Shown: piece by piece, positions 46,527-57,227 of the stretch
Position numbering within the stretch: position 1 is the first letter of the stretch
Layout: each line of letters opens with the position of its first letter
Source of the DNA: an uncultured Clostridia bacterium
GTDB lineage: Bacteria; Bacillota; Clostridia; Oscillospirales; Acutalibacteraceae
Direction: 5' to 3'
Assembly: GCA_944384925.1 (NCBI GenBank)
Contig: CALWVF010000007.1
Coordinates: forward strand, 1 to 64,000
Length of the DNA: 64,000 nucleotides
Position numbers and translations under genes: made by a program
Notes under the pieces: generated by a model
The model's database searches: none
The model's input: the letters and a program-made list of their open reading frames with translations, nothing else
What the model was told of the DNA's origin: nothing

Positions 46527-46555
46527 ATTATACCAAAATAAATGACAAAAATCAA
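46527..46555 (-). promoter_or_regulatory. Promoter of the V-type ATPase operon
   Basis: On the minus strand TTGATT (46555-46550) and TATAAT (46532-46527) are 17 nt apart, leaving a leader of about 210 nt before the first gene. On the plus strand, ATGACA (46542-46547) and TATAAT (46564-46569), 16 nt apart, could serve ispE, so the two divergent promoters would overlap. Nothing else is evident in the 357-bp gap 46312-46668. Confidence 0.6.
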
Positions 46556-46668
46556 CATTTTTTTATAATATATGTCGGTATTTAAAAATTATAATTACCT
46601 TTTATTGATCTTTAATTCCTTATATGAGAAAATTATGCTTATTAAACTCTTTGAAAGAAGGTATTTTA

Positions 46669-47547
46669 TTGTATTTTAAAATATATGCACCAGCAAAAAT
46701 AAATCTTTATTTAAATATAAAAGGCAAAGTAAATAACACTGATTATCACTATGTTGAAATGATAATGCAATCTATAAATTTATATGATATTATAACTATA
46801 AAAAGTAATGATCATAAAAATATAAACATAGAAACAAAATTTAGTTTCTGCAAAAATAACGAAAATAACACTATATACAAAGCAGCGAAATCTTTTTTTG
46901 AATATTCAGGTACTTACAATAATGGAATTGATATAAGTGTTAAAAAAAATATACCAATCTCAGCTGGATTAGCTGGAGGAAGTGCTGATGCTGCCGCTAC
47001 TATTATTGGATTAAATAAAATGTTTAAAACTGATTTTAATAAAAATCAATTAATTGAAATTGCATTAAAGGTAGGTGCAGATGTTCCATTTTGTATATTT
47101 GGAGGAACAATGATTGCTGAAGGTATTGGCGAAATTTTAACTCCAATTAAACCTATTCCAAAATGTTATATTGTTTTATGTAAACCTAATATAGATATAT
47201 CTACTAAGGTGGCATATAAATTATTCGACACTACTCCAAATAAAAAATTTAATAATATAAATAATATTGTAAAATCTATAAATAAAGAAAATTTAAATTT
47301 AATATCTAAAAATATTTATAACAGATTTGAGGAAGTTTTAATGTTAGACGAAGTTAATGATATAAAAAATATCCTCAATAATAATGGGGCTATTGTCTCT
47401 TGTATGTCTGGAAGTGGCCCATCAACATACGGTATATTCTTTGAAAAATTAACTGCTAAGAATTGTTTTAAAAAATTAAAAACCATCTATAACGATACTT
47501 TTTTATGTAAACCAATACCTTGCGGATGCAAAATTATAGATAACTAA
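46669..47547 (+). CDS. ispE: 4-diphosphocytidyl-2-C-methyl-D-erythritol kinase
   Basis: A 292-residue GHMP kinase of the MEP isoprenoid pathway. It opens YFKIYAPAKINLYL, has the ATP motif PISAGLAGGSADAAA and the conserved GADVPFCIFGGTMIAEGIGE, and the C-terminal MSGSGPSTYG. I start it at TTG 46669, 7 nt after AGAAGGT, instead of an ATG fifteen codons upstream, since the family begins just before the YxK...APAK motif. Confidence 0.94.
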   Translation: MYFKIYAPAKINLYLNIKGKVNNTDYHYVEMIMQSINLYDIITIKSNDHKNINIETKFSFCKNNENNTIYKAAKSFFEYSGTYNNGIDISVKKNIPISAGLAGGSADAAATIIGLNKMFKTDFNKNQLIEIALKVGADVPFCIFGGTMIAEGIGEILTPIKPIPKCYIVLCKPNIDISTKVAYKLFDTTPNKKFNNINNIVKSINKENLNLISKNIYNRFEEVLMLDEVNDIKNILNNNGAIVSCMSGSGPSTYGIFFEKLTAKNCFKKLKTIYNDTFLCKPIPCGCKIIDN

Positions 47548-47593
47548 AATAATAAAAGCCCTAGCATGCCAGCTAAGGTTTTTGTTAATCAGC

Positions 47594-47638
47594 AAAATAA
47601 GCAATGGCAAGATTAAGTTCTTGCACATTGCTTATTTT
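47594..47638. terminator. Bidirectional terminator between ispE and the secreted protein gene
   Basis: AAAATAAGCAATGGCAAG (47594-47611) pairs with CTTGCACATTGCTTATTTT (47620-47638) with one bulge. A second, weaker hairpin lies at 47558-47586 (GCCCTAGC and GCTAAGG followed by TTTTT), which would terminate ispE. The two genes converge here. Confidence 0.8.
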
Positions 47639-47655
47639 AATTAAAATATTTAAAT

Positions 47656-48312
47656 TTAATATCTACCTGCACCATTATTATATGTCCAGCCTCTTCCAAC
47701 ACTAAATACTGCTCCTTTTAAAGCATAGGCACCTTTTCCTGTATGACCATCAAAACTAGCAACGCCTGCGTTACCACCCTTTAGATAAACATAATCTAAA
47801 TAAACATTACCATAACTAACTACTAAAGCAGAAGCCCCATTGCCTGGAATAATGAAACCATTTCCTCCATTTCCTCCAAATAAGGATACATTTGCTATTG
47901 TAACATTCCCACCAGAAACAGTTACCGCATTTCCTCCACAATCATCTAAGCTGCAGTTTATTCCATTACTTCCATAAATAAAACCATTTTGTAATACTAT
48001 TGTGTTTAAACAGCTCGCATCAATATATAAACCGTATTCTGAATCCTCAAACGATAATGCGTAGAATCCTAAATCTAATGTTACAGATTTTTTAATCTTT
48101 AAATCGCCATGTACTGTAATACTATTACTAACATTAATGACATCACCATTTCTTGCATGAGAAACTGCAAACCTTAAAGAAGCTTCGTCATATGCATTAT
48201 AATAAGCACTAGACGCACTAGCAGAAAAAGTACTTACTGAAAGTACTACAACCATTAAAAATGATAAAACAATTGCCTTGTAAGATTTTAAACCTTTTAA
48301 ATATTTTTTCAT
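47656..48312 (-). CDS. Secreted beta-helix-like protein
   Basis: A 218-residue protein with a Lys-rich start, a hydrophobic signal peptide (about 15-33, ending SASA) and a mature part of short beta-rungs rich in Gly, Asn, Ser and Val (VTVSGGNVTIANVSLFGG, YGNVYLDYVYLKGG). This pattern suggests a right-handed beta-helix of the pectate-lyase-like kind. It is short for an enzyme and has no obvious catalytic residues, so a surface or matrix role is more likely. No transmembrane anchor or sortase signal is seen. GGGAGAG precedes the ATG. Function unknown. Confidence 0.7.
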   Translation of the reverse strand: MKKYLKGLKSYKAIVLSFLMVVVLSVSTFSASASSAYYNAYDEASLRFAVSHARNGDVINVSNSITVHGDLKIKKSVTLDLGFYALSFEDSEYGLYIDASCLNTIVLQNGFIYGSNGINCSLDDCGGNAVTVSGGNVTIANVSLFGGNGGNGFIIPGNGASALVVSYGNVYLDYVYLKGGNAGVASFDGHTGKGAYALKGAVFSVGRGWTYNNGAGRY

Positions 48313-48344
48313 TTAAATCTCTCCCTTTATTATTTTATGTATTT

Positions 48345-48373
48345 ATTATAGCAGTTTTTTATAATATTTTCAA
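48345..48373 (-). promoter_or_regulatory. Promoter of the secreted beta-helix gene
   Basis: On the minus strand TTGAAA (48373-48368) and TATAAT (48350-48345) are 17 nt apart. The leader is about 25 nt, ending in GGGAGAG. Confidence 0.7.
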
Positions 48374-48502
48374 TAGTATTTTGTAATAAATATAAATCGT
48401 TTTTTAGATTATTTTTTGTTATTTTTACTATTTTATATCTATTATTTTATTATCTTAATATTTATCTAAATCCTTTGTTTAAATACGTACTTAATATATA
48501 TA

Positions 48503-48537
48503 AAATGCAGGTGATTAAGTAGTAATCACCTGCATTT
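48503..48537 (-). terminator. Rho-independent terminator of dnaJ
   Basis: A perfect 15-bp stem (AAATGCAGGTGATTA and TAATCACCTGCATTT) with a 5-nt loop begins 2 bp after the dnaJ stop and ends in TTTT on the minus strand. Confidence 0.85.
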
Positions 48538-48539
48538 AT

Positions 48540-49682
48540 TTATTCTTTAAACATACCTTTTATCTTATCGAAAAATCCTTTTCTTTTCTGATAGTTCTTG
48601 TCGTCAAGAGACTCTTCAAATTGCTTCAACAGTTCTTTTTGTTTTGAGGATATATTTCTAGGAACTTCAATAGAAACCTTCACAAATTGGTCACCCATTC
48701 CTTTAGAATGAAGGTGCGCTATTCCTTTACCTTTTAATTTAAACACATCACCTGGTTGCGTCCCTTCGTGAATACTATAACTAACCTTTCCATATAAGGT
48801 TGGCACTACTACTTCTGCCCCAAGCGCTGCTTGTGTAAATGTCACTGGTAATTCACACCAAACATCATCGCCTTTACGTTCAAATATAGGATGTGGTCTA
48901 ACATTTACATATAAATGTAAATCCCCCGAAGGTCCACCATTGCTTCCAGCATTACCTTTTCCTCTCACATTTAATATCTGACCATCATCAATTCCTGCAG
49001 GAATAGTAACCTCAATCGTAGTCTTTTTTCTAATTCTACCATTTCCAGAGCATTTTTTACATGGTTTTTCAATAACTTTGCCTTTCCCATGGCATCTTTC
49101 ACAAGTTCGAACTGTTTGCATTACCCCAAATGGAGTTCTTTGGTTTATCCTTACTTGGCCTGTTCCATTACATGCTGTACATGTTTTTGGAGAAGTTCCT
49201 TTTTCTGCACCAGTCCCAGAGCATTCATTACATTCATCTATGTTGTTATATGAAACTTCTTTTTTACAACCTTTAGCAGATTCTTCAAACGATATGCTTA
49301 TAGTAGCCTCTGCATCACTCCCACGTCTTCTAGCGTTAGGATTAGCTTGACGCCTAGCTCCACCAAAACCTCCAAAGAAACTGCTAAAAATATCTCCTAG
49401 ATCTATATCATCTCCAAACGGACTGCCACCTGAAGCTCCTGCTCCATAGCTTGGATCAACTCCTGCATGGCCAAATTGATCATACCTAGCACGTTTGTCT
49501 TTATCTGAAAGAACTTCATAGGCCTCATTTATCTCTTTAAATTTTGCCTCTGCTTCTTTATCATTTGGGTTAAGGTCTGGATGATATTTTTTTGCAAGTT
49601 TTCTATATGCTTTTTTTATCTCATCATCAGAGGCCCCTCTATTTAACCCTATAACTTCATAGTAATCTCGTTTATCAGACAA
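48540..49682 (-). CDS. dnaJ: Chaperone DnaJ
   Basis: A 380-residue DnaJ. The J domain has the HPD motif (KKYHPDLN), followed by a Gly-rich linker, four CxxCxGxG zinc repeats ([32 protein letters not shown]) and the C-terminal substrate-binding barrels. It delivers clients to DnaK and stimulates its ATPase. I start it at TTG 49682, 7 nt after GGGAGGAG; the ATG five codons earlier overlaps that site. Last gene of the hrcA cluster. Confidence 0.97.
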   Translation of the reverse strand: MSDKRDYYEVIGLNRGASDDEIKKAYRKLAKKYHPDLNPNDKEAEAKFKEINEAYEVLSDKDKRARYDQFGHAGVDPSYGAGASGGSPFGDDIDLGDIFSSFFGGFGGARRQANPNARRRGSDAEATISISFEESAKGCKKEVSYNNIDECNECSGTGAEKGTSPKTCTACNGTGQVRINQRTPFGVMQTVRTCERCHGKGKVIEKPCKKCSGNGRIRKKTTIEVTIPAGIDDGQILNVRGKGNAGSNGGPSGDLHLYVNVRPHPIFERKGDDVWCELPVTFTQAALGAEVVVPTLYGKVSYSIHEGTQPGDVFKLKGKGIAHLHSKGMGDQFVKVSIEVPRNISSKQKELLKQFEESLDDKNYQKRKGFFDKIKGMFKE

Positions 49683-49756
49683 AACTTCTCCTCCCAATAA
49701 ATATAATTTTTATATTATGTAGTTAAAATTTATAATTATAACATCCTTATCACTAA

Positions 49757-49786
49757 AATCCCTCTACCTTTAATGGTGGAGGGATT
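49757..49786 (-). terminator. Hairpin between dnaK and dnaJ
   Basis: AATCCCTCTACC and GGTGGAGGGATT form a 12-bp stem with one G-T pair and a 6-nt loop. It is followed on the minus strand by only four T, so it may attenuate transcription into dnaJ or protect the dnaK 3' end. Confidence 0.6.
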
Positions 49787-49804
49787 CTTATAGTTTAATT
49801 AGAC

Positions 49805-51634
49805 TTATTTTTTATCATCAACATCTTTGTAATCTGCGTCATACACATTGCCGTCATTTTGCTGATCGCTACCACTAGCATTTGCTGCCTCCCCCTGAGG
49901 CGCTGATTGTTGATATAATTTTGCAGAAACTTCATACATAGCTTTTTGAAGACTTTCAATACCTGATTTCATTGATTCAACATTGTTGGAATTAATAATC
50001 TCTTTTAATGATGAAACTTCAGCCGTTAATTTATCTTTATCTTCAGAAGAAATTTTATCAGAGTTTTCAGATAATAATTTTTCTACTGCATAACATAAGT
50101 TTTCTGCTTCATTTTTAGTGTCAACTTCCTCACGGCGTTTTTTATCTTCTGCTGCAAATTGCTCTGCTTCTTTCACTGCTTTGTCTATATCATCTTTAGA
50201 CATATTAGTACTTGAAGTAATAGTAATTTTTTGTTCTTTACCCGTTCCTAAATCTTTAGCATAAACATTTACTATTCCATTTGCATCTATGTCAAAGGTT
50301 ACTTCTATCTGAGGGATACCACGCGGAGCTGGAGCAATTCCATCTAGCTTAAATAAACCAAGTTGCTTATTATCTCTAGCAAACTCACGTTCTCCTTGAA
50401 GAACATTAATTTCAACTTGAGTTTGACCATCTGCTGCTGTAGAAAACACTTGACTTTTCTTAGTTGGTATAGTAGTATTGCGTTCAATAATTTTGGTCAT
50501 TATGCCCCCCATTGTCTCAACTCCTAATGATAGTGGAGTAACATCAAGTAATAATAATCCTTCTACTTCTCCACCAAGAACACCAGCTTGAATAGCGGCA
50601 CCAATTGCAACACATTCATCAGGATTAATTCCTTTAAATGGCTCCTTACCTATAAGTTTCTTAACAGCCTCTTGAACTGCCGGTATTCTTGAGGAGCCAC
50701 CAACCATTAGTACTTTATCTATATCATTGATCGAAAGGCCTGAATCAGATAATGCTTGACGTACTGGACCCATTGTACTCTCAACTAAATCTGATGTCAA
50801 CTCATTAAATTTAGCTCTTGTTAAATTTAAATCTAAATGCTTCGGACCTGTTGCATCGGCTGTAATAAATGGAAGATTAATGGCTGTAGATGTTACACCA
50901 GAAAGCTCTATTTTAGCTTTTTCTGCTGCTTCCTTAAGCCTTTGCATTGCCATTTTATCATTTTTTAAATCTACGCCTGTTTCTGCTTTAAACGAACTTG
51001 CCATCCAGTCAATGATTCTTTGGTCAAAATCATCTCCACCTAGCCTATTATTTCCAGCTGTTGCAAGAACTTCCTGTACACCATCACCCATTTCTATAAT
51101 AGATACATCAAAAGTCCCTCCACCTAAATCATATACCATAACTTTTTGATCATTTTCCTTGTCTATTCCATATGATAATGCTGCTGCTGTTGGCTCATTT
51201 ATTATACGCTTTACTTCTAAACCTGCAATTTTTCCTGCATCCTTTGTTGCTTGACGTTGTGCATCTGTGAAGTAAGCAGGTACTGTTATAACTGCCTCAG
51301 AAACAGTTGTTCCTAAATATGCCTCTGCGTCTGACTTTAATTTTTGTAATATCATTGCAGATACTTCTTGAGGCGAATACTTTTTATCATCAATACTTAC
51401 TTTATAATTAGTTCCCATTTCTCTTTTAATTGATGTCACAGTACGATCCGGATTTGTAATTGCCTGACGTTTAGCTACTTGGCCTACCATTCTTTCTCCA
51501 GTTTTAGAAAATGCTACAACAGAAGGCGTTGTTCTTGCACCCTCAGCATTTGATATTACAACCGGTTCACCACCTTCTATAACAGCTACACAAGAGTTAG
51601 TTGTTCCTAAATCTATTCCTATTGTTTTTGACAT
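49805..51634 (-). CDS. dnaK: Chaperone DnaK (Hsp70)
   Basis: A 609-residue Hsp70. The ATPase domain has [22 protein letters not shown], and [12 protein letters not shown]; the substrate domain follows the linker after [14 protein letters not shown]. The C-terminal tail is Ala/Gly/Asn-rich and ends [16 protein letters not shown] lies 8 nt before the ATG. It lies between grpE and dnaJ, under CIRCE control upstream of hrcA. Confidence 0.97.
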   Translation of the reverse strand: MSKTIGIDLGTTNSCVAVIEGGEPVVISNAEGARTTPSVVAFSKTGERMVGQVAKRQAITNPDRTVTSIKREMGTNYKVSIDDKKYSPQEVSAMILQKLKSDAEAYLGTTVSEAVITVPAYFTDAQRQATKDAGKIAGLEVKRIINEPTAAALSYGIDKENDQKVMVYDLGGGTFDVSIIEMGDGVQEVLATAGNNRLGGDDFDQRIIDWMASSFKAETGVDLKNDKMAMQRLKEAAEKAKIELSGVTSTAINLPFITADATGPKHLDLNLTRAKFNELTSDLVESTMGPVRQALSDSGLSINDIDKVLMVGGSSRIPAVQEAVKKLIGKEPFKGINPDECVAIGAAIQAGVLGGEVEGLLLLDVTPLSLGVETMGGIMTKIIERNTTIPTKKSQVFSTAADGQTQVEINVLQGEREFARDNKQLGLFKLDGIAPAPRGIPQIEVTFDIDANGIVNVYAKDLGTGKEQKITITSSTNMSKDDIDKAVKEAEQFAAEDKKRREEVDTKNEAENLCYAVEKLLSENSDKISSEDKDKLTAEVSSLKEIINSNNVESMKSGIESLQKAMYEVSAKLYQQSAPQGEAANASGSDQQNDGNVYDADYKDVDDKK

Positions 51635-51713
51635 AAAAATTCCTCCTAAATATCATTATAATTATTTCAATATTTAAATTTGCAGTTAATGCAAATACTA
51701 TTAATTATATAAA

Positions 51714-52253
51714 TCAATTGGCTACTTTAACCATAGCATATCTAATTATTTTCTCATTACATTTATATCCTTTTTGAAACACTTCCACTATTACATTATC
51801 ATCCAATTCAGTGTCCTCTACATGTGAAATTGCATTATGAATATCAGGATTAAAGGTTTCTCCTTCTTTTCCAAACGATTCTACATTTAACTTTTTAAAA
51901 GAAGATTTTAACTGTTCATTTATCATTTCAATGCCCTTTTTATATTCATCACTTGCATTACCCAAATTTAGTATAGCTCTTTCTATACTATCTGCTATTG
52001 GTAACAGTTCCAATATTGTTGATGCTTTTACATCATTATATATAGATATCTTTTCCCTCTCTGTCCTCTTTCTAAAATTTTCATATTCTGCAGCAGTCCT
52101 AAGAAAAAATTCTTTTTGCTTTTCTACTTCTTTTTTCAGCTTTTCAACTTCAGAATTTTCCGTTTCTATAGAGGCATTGCCATCGTTCTCCTGATAAGAA
52201 CTTTCTTCTATATTTTCTTGTATATCATCGCTAATTAATTTTTCTGTTTTCAA
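51714..52253 (-). CDS. grpE: Nucleotide exchange factor GrpE
   Basis: A 179-residue GrpE, which releases ADP from DnaK. An acidic N-terminus precedes the long helix (EVEKLKKEVEKQKEFFLRTA, EYENFRKRTEREK) and the beta-rich head (NPDIHNAISHVED, EVFQKGYKCNEKIIR). The TTG start follows AAGGAG. Its place between hrcA and dnaK is standard. Confidence 0.95.
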   Translation of the reverse strand: MKTEKLISDDIQENIEESSYQENDGNASIETENSEVEKLKKEVEKQKEFFLRTAAEYENFRKRTEREKISIYNDVKASTILELLPIADSIERAILNLGNASDEYKKGIEMINEQLKSSFKKLNVESFGKEGETFNPDIHNAISHVEDTELDDNVIVEVFQKGYKCNEKIIRYAMVKVAN

Positions 52254-52310
52254 ACTTATGCTCCTTCCACAAATATAATCATATTGTTAAAATAAAATCA
52301 TATTAAGTTT

Positions 52311-53351
52311 TTATTTTTTAATATTTATTATTTTTTCAGCCAACTCTCCTGTCGACGTAGTTACATAATCCACTGTAGAAATCATTTTAGAATAGTCTAC
52401 TCTAACAGGAGATAGAATTCCAATTGTTCCGAAACTAGAATAAGAATTTTTTAAATGATATTGAGACATAATTACTGTTGTATTTTTCAATGCCGATTCT
52501 TTATTTTCATTCCCTATGGTCACTACTGTCTTATTAATTTTTTTACACAACAAGCTTTTCATAGAATTTCGATCATTTAAAAACTTTAATATTTCTCTTA
52601 TATTATTTAATTCAAATTCAGTTAGCAACAACAAATTTTCTTGACCAAAAACATTTACCTTCACATCTAATGTTTCCTCTGCTGCTTCTTTGACTGAAAT
52701 TAAAACAGAAGACATTAACATTGACATCTCACCCATAGAGACTGCTATTGTTTGTATAAATGCCGGAGTCATTTCAGAGATCAAAATTCCCGTTAACTTT
52801 TGATTTAAAATATTTTTAAATATTTTTAAAATATCATTTGTTAAAGTATAGTCACAAACAAAGGTTTTGCTCTTAATAATTCCTGAAGAAGTAAGTAATA
52901 TTACCATACCAATATGGTTATTCACTTTAATAATCTCAATTTTATCTATATAAGATTTTTCACAAAATAGTGAAGTTGAAAATGAAATAGAATTTAAAAG
53001 TTTTGAAAGAATGTATGAAGATGCTCTAAATAAATTTTCTATATCGTTACAAGATCTTAGAAGAAATTTATCTATTACTTCCTTTTCATCATCTGATATG
53101 TCAGACTTTTTCATTAAATAATCAACATAAATTCTATAGCCAAGATGAGAAGGTATACGCCCCGCGGAAGTATGTGGTTGTTCTAGTAAACCTAAATTTA
53201 CAAGCTCTGCCATTTCATTACGTATGGTTGCTGATGAAACTGAAAAATCAAAGATTTCACACAGTGACTTTGACGCTATAGGTTCACCAGTTCTAACATA
53301 AGATTCTATTATAGCATTAAGAATTTTAAGTTTTCTTTCACCTAATTCCAT
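52311..53351 (-). CDS. hrcA: Heat-shock repressor HrcA
   Basis: A 346-residue repressor that binds CIRCE and is kept active by GroEL. A winged-helix domain (ERKLKILNAIIESYVRTGEP, SSATIRNEMAELVNLGLLEQ) is followed by the GAF-like dimerisation domain. The ribosome site is weak; I use the ATG at 53351, though TTG 53363 is also possible. A canonical CIRCE lies about 85 bp upstream, so the operon is autoregulated. Confidence 0.95.
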   Translation of the reverse strand: MELGERKLKILNAIIESYVRTGEPIASKSLCEIFDFSVSSATIRNEMAELVNLGLLEQPHTSAGRIPSHLGYRIYVDYLMKKSDISDDEKEVIDKFLLRSCNDIENLFRASSYILSKLLNSISFSTSLFCEKSYIDKIEIIKVNNHIGMVILLTSSGIIKSKTFVCDYTLTNDILKIFKNILNQKLTGILISEMTPAFIQTIAVSMGEMSMLMSSVLISVKEAAEETLDVKVNVFGQENLLLLTEFELNNIREILKFLNDRNSMKSLLCKKINKTVVTIGNENKESALKNTTVIMSQYHLKNSYSSFGTIGILSPVRVDYSKMISTVDYVTTSTGELAEKIINIKK

Positions 53352-53434
53352 ACAAATTAGCAAATAGATACCATTTAAAATAATAATCTATTGCTTGCCA
53401 CCTTCCATTAATTTTATTAAGCTATAATTTTTAA

Positions 53435-53461
53435 TTAGCACTCGCATATTATGAGTGCTAA
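53435..53461 (-). promoter_or_regulatory. CIRCE operator
   Basis: TTAGCACTC (53435-53443), a 9-nt spacer and GAGTGCTAA (53453-53461) match the CIRCE consensus exactly. It lies just downstream of the promoter for hrcA-grpE-dnaK-dnaJ, where HrcA binding would block initiation. Confidence 0.97.
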
Positions 53462-53468
53462 TATATAT

Positions 53469-53497
53469 AATTTACCACTTAAATAATTTTATGTCAA
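53469..53497 (-). promoter_or_regulatory. SigA promoter of the hrcA operon
   Basis: On the minus strand TTGACA (53497-53492) and TAAATT (53474-53469) are 17 nt apart. The CIRCE begins 8 bp after the -10, so it covers the start of transcription. Confidence 0.75.
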
Positions 53498-53595
53498 TAA
53501 CATAATTGTAAATTAATTATTAACAACTTCTAAACATAAAATTCTTTCTATAATAAAGTATTTACATAAATATGAAATTAAATTACTTAAATTCA

Positions 53596-54039
53596 CTAAA
53601 TAGAAATATTTTTGTTTGTATAAAATTTATTTTTTATTTCCTGAAACTTACTCAAGTAAAGTTCTAACTCATATTTAAATAAGAATAATCGATCCTCAAT
53701 TGTAAGGGTTCCTACTTTTAAATCTTCTTTTAAAACTTCCACGTCATGATTTAAATTATTAATTTCATTTTCTATGTCATTAATACAATTTATAGCATCC
53801 ATAACCTCGGATTGTATATCTTCAATAGCCTTTGTCCTATATAATTCTAAATCTATTATTCTTGAGCGTATTGTCTTTATATTTTTTATATTATTTCTTA
53901 GTCTATACGTTTTTTTATAGTTTTGCCTATAGTTTGATAAATCACTTCGTTTCTCAAAAGCTTTAACTACACTTAATTTATTAATGATTATCTCATTATA
54001 GATATAATCTTTATTATTGCATATTATTTTTTCTACCAA
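53596..54039 (-). CDS. Hypothetical coiled-coil protein
   Basis: A 147-residue, mainly helical protein with two probable coiled-coil regions (about 50-105, 115-140), Asn/Ile/Lys-rich, with one Cys pair region (CINDIENEINNL). No signal peptide or membrane helix. The TTG start follows GAGGTG. It reads in the same direction as lepA, 220 bp downstream of it, and as hrcA. No family recognised. Confidence 0.6.
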   Translation of the reverse strand: MVEKIICNNKDYIYNEIIINKLSVVKAFEKRSDLSNYRQNYKKTYRLRNNIKNIKTIRSRIIDLELYRTKAIEDIQSEVMDAINCINDIENEINNLNHDVEVLKEDLKVGTLTIEDRLFLFKYELELYLSKFQEIKNKFYTNKNISI

Positions 54040-54259
54040 ATTGCACCTCTAAAAACCATTTTATACTCTATATAAAATTATACACAAATAAATTATATGT
54101 TTTTACTATACTAAAACAATTTCTTAAACACGTTAATTTTTAATACAATCAGTTTAACAAAATCATTAAATTCAATATATAGAAACCTTTTTACAAACAA
54201 ATCGAATTTCCTATTATTAACGTTCAAACATATAAGTTATCTAAATTTAATATATCTCA

Positions 54260-56068
54260 TTAATCATCTAATTTTAGCACAGACATAAAAGCATCTTGCG
54301 GAACTTCAACGCTTCCCAATTGCCTCATACGTTTTTTTCCTTCTTTTTGCTTTTCAAGCAGTTTTCTTTTTCTTGTAATATCGCCACCATAACATTTTGC
54401 TAATACATCTTTTCTCATAGCCTTAACTGTTTCTCTTGCAATAATCTTTCCTCCTATGCAAGCTTGAATTGGTACCTCAAAAAGTTGTCGTGGTATTTTT
54501 TCTTTAAGCTTTTCAGCCATTTTGCGCCCTCTAGCATAAGCCTTGTCCTTATGTATAATAAAAGATAAAGCATCTACAATTTCATTATTTAGCATAATAT
54601 CCAATTTTACTAAATCAGCATCACGATATCCTATAACTTCATAATCAAAAGAGGCGTATCCTCTTGTGCGAGATTTCAAGGTATCAAAAAAATCATATAT
54701 TATTTCATTTAAAGGCAATTCATAATGTATATCAACTCTATCAGAATCAATATATTTCATATCTTTAAAAATACCTCTTCTTTCTTGGCATAGCTCCATT
54801 ATATTCCCAACGTAATTAGAAGGTGCATATATATGAGCGTTAGTAAAAGGTTCTTCTGATTTTAAAATAGTAGAAGTGTTTGGGTAATTGGTTGGATTAT
54901 CTATATAAACTACTTTTCCGTCCGTTTTAGTAATTTTATATATAACACTTGGTGCAGTTGTTATCAAATCAAGATTATATTCTCTTTCTAATCGTTCTTG
55001 TATGACCTCCATATGAAGTAATCCCAAAAATCCACACCTGAATCCAAAGCCAAGAGCTATAGATGTCTCTGGTTCAAAAGATAGAGATGCATCATTTAAT
55101 TGCAACTTTTCAAGAGCATCTCGTAAATCTGAGTATTTTGCACCATCAACAGGATATACCCCACAAAACACCATAGGGTTTACCGCTCTGTATCCAGGCA
55201 ATGCCTCTTTTGCTGGATTTGAAACAGTTGTTACTGTGTCTCCTACCCTGGCATCACTAACTGTTTTTATCGAAGCCGCTATATATCCTACTTCACCAGC
55301 GCTCAACTGACTAGCAGATTCTAAACTTGTTGCACGTAAATAGCCACACTCTACAACAACAAATTCAGAGCCAACTGCCATCATCTTTATTATATCACTC
55401 GGTTTTACTGTCCCTTCCATTATACGAACATATATAATTACTCCCTTATAAGGATCATAAAATGAGTCAAAAATAAGTGCTTTTAAAGGTGCATTTATAT
55501 TTCCTTTTGGATGAGGAATAAATTTAACGATATTTTCTAAAACAGCTCTGATGTTAACCCCTGTCTTTGCTGAAATTCTTGGCGCATCTTCAGCTGGTAT
55601 GCCTATAACATCTTCTATTTCTTTGCATACCCTATCTGGGTCTGCACTAGGTAAATCTATTTTATTTATAACAGGTATTATTTCTAAACCTGCATCAACA
55701 GCAAGATAAGTATTTGCCAAAGTTTGCGCCTCTATACCCTGAGAAGCATCTACAACTAATACTGCCCCTTCACACGCTGCCAAAGAACGCGACACCTCAT
55801 AATTAAAGTCTACATGCCCAGGTGTATCTATCAAATTAAAAGTATAATCCTTGCCATCATCAGCCCTATATATAAGAGTAACAGCATGTGCTTTTATTGT
55901 AATTCCTCTTTCTTTTTCCAAATCCATGTTATCTAGAAGTTGATCAGACATATCTCTTTGAGAAACTGATTTTGTATGCTCTAATATTCTATCTGCCAAA
56001 GTAGATTTACCATGATCTATATGTGCTATAATACTAAAATTTCTAATTCGTTCTTGTTGAACTGACAC
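54260..56068 (-). CDS. lepA: Elongation factor 4 (LepA)
   Basis: A 602-residue ribosome-binding GTPase. G motifs are AHIDHGKST, the RGITIKAH switch, DTPGH and NKIDLP. The unique LepA C-terminal domain is present near the end (KYKMK-type [25 protein letters not shown]). I start it at GTG 56068 after TAGGTG; a GTG three codons upstream lies in that site. It is thought to act in translation or 30S maturation. Divergent from smpB. Confidence 0.96.
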   Translation of the reverse strand: MSVQQERIRNFSIIAHIDHGKSTLADRILEHTKSVSQRDMSDQLLDNMDLEKERGITIKAHAVTLIYRADDGKDYTFNLIDTPGHVDFNYEVSRSLAACEGAVLVVDASQGIEAQTLANTYLAVDAGLEIIPVINKIDLPSADPDRVCKEIEDVIGIPAEDAPRISAKTGVNIRAVLENIVKFIPHPKGNINAPLKALIFDSFYDPYKGVIIYVRIMEGTVKPSDIIKMMAVGSEFVVVECGYLRATSLESASQLSAGEVGYIAASIKTVSDARVGDTVTTVSNPAKEALPGYRAVNPMVFCGVYPVDGAKYSDLRDALEKLQLNDASLSFEPETSIALGFGFRCGFLGLLHMEVIQERLEREYNLDLITTAPSVIYKITKTDGKVVYIDNPTNYPNTSTILKSEEPFTNAHIYAPSNYVGNIMELCQERRGIFKDMKYIDSDRVDIHYELPLNEIIYDFFDTLKSRTRGYASFDYEVIGYRDADLVKLDIMLNNEIVDALSFIIHKDKAYARGRKMAEKLKEKIPRQLFEVPIQACIGGKIIARETVKAMRKDVLAKCYGGDITRKRKLLEKQKEGKKRMRQLGSVEVPQDAFMSVLKLDD

Positions 56069-56213
56069 TACACTCACCTACCAACATATTCCATATAAAT
56101 TATTTTAACACATATAATTTTACATGTCATCCTATTTATCAAATTTTGTATAAACATTGACGGTTTGTTAATTATATGTTAAAATTAAAGTAATTTTATT
56201 TTTGGAGTATAAT

Positions 56214-56678
56214 ATGAAAAATTTAAATACAAAAACTATATCAAAAAATAAAAAAGCTTTTCATGACTACTTTATAATAGAAAGTTTTGAAGCTGGTATC
56301 GAACTTTGTGGAACAGAGGTAAAGTCTATAAGGCAAGGTCGTGTTAATCTTAAAGATTCTTGGTGTTCCATTGTAAATGGTGAAATGCTTTTAAATGGTA
56401 TGCATATCAGTTCATATAAAGAAGGAAACATTTTTAATAGAGATCCCCTTAGAGTAAGGCGTCTTCTTATGCATAAGCGCGAAATTATGAAATTGTTTGG
56501 CTCTGTTAATAAAGATGGTTATTCCCTCATACCATTATCCTTGTATTTTAAAGGCTCTAAAATTAAGGTTCAAGTTGGATTATGTAAAGGTAAAAAGCTT
56601 TATGATAAAAGAGCTTGCATGGCAGAGCGCTCTGCAAAGAGAGATATGCAACGTGCTTTAAAAGAACAGAATAAATAG
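56214..56678 (+). CDS. smpB: SsrA-binding protein SmpB
   Basis: A 154-residue tmRNA partner in ribosome rescue. It shows KKAFHDYFIIESFEAGIELC, GTEVKSIRQGRVNLKDS, and the basic C-terminal tail after GKKLYDKR that enters the empty mRNA channel. I use the ATG at 56214, 6 nt after GGAG, over a start four codons upstream. No tmRNA gene was seen in the window. Confidence 0.96.
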   Translation: MKNLNTKTISKNKKAFHDYFIIESFEAGIELCGTEVKSIRQGRVNLKDSWCSIVNGEMLLNGMHISSYKEGNIFNRDPLRVRRLLMHKREIMKLFGSVNKDGYSLIPLSLYFKGSKIKVQVGLCKGKKLYDKRACMAERSAKRDMQRALKEQNK

Positions 56679-56684
56679 ACAAAT

Positions 56685-56720
56685 AAAATCACAACTACGA
56701 ATTATAAGAGTTGTGATTTT
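56685..56720 (+). terminator. Terminator of smpB
   Basis: AAAATCACAACT (56685-56696) and AGTTGTGATTTT (56709-56720) pair perfectly; CATTTTTATTTT follows. Confidence 0.85.
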
Positions 56721-56767
56721 CATTTTTATTTTATTAATACTTAAAATAAATTAAGGAGAGAAAAAAA

Positions 56768-57196
56768 TTGATAATAATCGCTATAGATTTAGGAAAAGTC
56801 AGAACAGGATTAGCCATATGTGATCAAAACGAATTACTAGCTTCTCCTATAGGTACAATAGAAGAAAAAAATCGCGATAAATTAGCAAAAGCAATATCTA
56901 AAATTGCTAAAGAAAAAAAGGTAGAAGAAATTGTATTAGGGTTACCCAAAAATATGAATGGCAGTGAAGGTGAAAGTGCTCTTAGCACCAGAGAGTTTAA
57001 AAACTTACTTTCACAATATACAGATATTCCTATAATAATGCGAGATGAACGCGTAACTACCATATCTGCACATAATTATCTTAATACTGTAAATATAAAA
57101 CCTAAAAAAAGAAAATCCGTTGTTGATAGTGTATCAGCAGTTATAATCTTACAAAACTATTTAGACTTTAGAAAAAATCAGTATATTAAAAATTAG
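56768..57196 (+). CDS. ruvX: Holliday junction resolvase-like protein RuvX
   Basis: A 142-residue YqgF/RuvX nuclease with an RNase H-like fold. The N-terminal IAIDLGKVRTGLAI carries the first catalytic Asp; LGLPKNMNGSEG and DERVTTISA follow, with a final Asp in VVDSVSAVIILQNYL. The family acts in pre-16S rRNA processing or junction resolution. The TTG start lies 7 nt after AAGGAGAG. Confidence 0.93.
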   Translation: MIIIAIDLGKVRTGLAICDQNELLASPIGTIEEKNRDKLAKAISKIAKEKKVEEIVLGLPKNMNGSEGESALSTREFKNLLSQYTDIPIIMRDERVTTISAHNYLNTVNIKPKKRKSVVDSVSAVIILQNYLDFRKNQYIKN

Positions 57197-57227
57197 TACA
57201 TTATAAGATTATATAGATAACAACATT

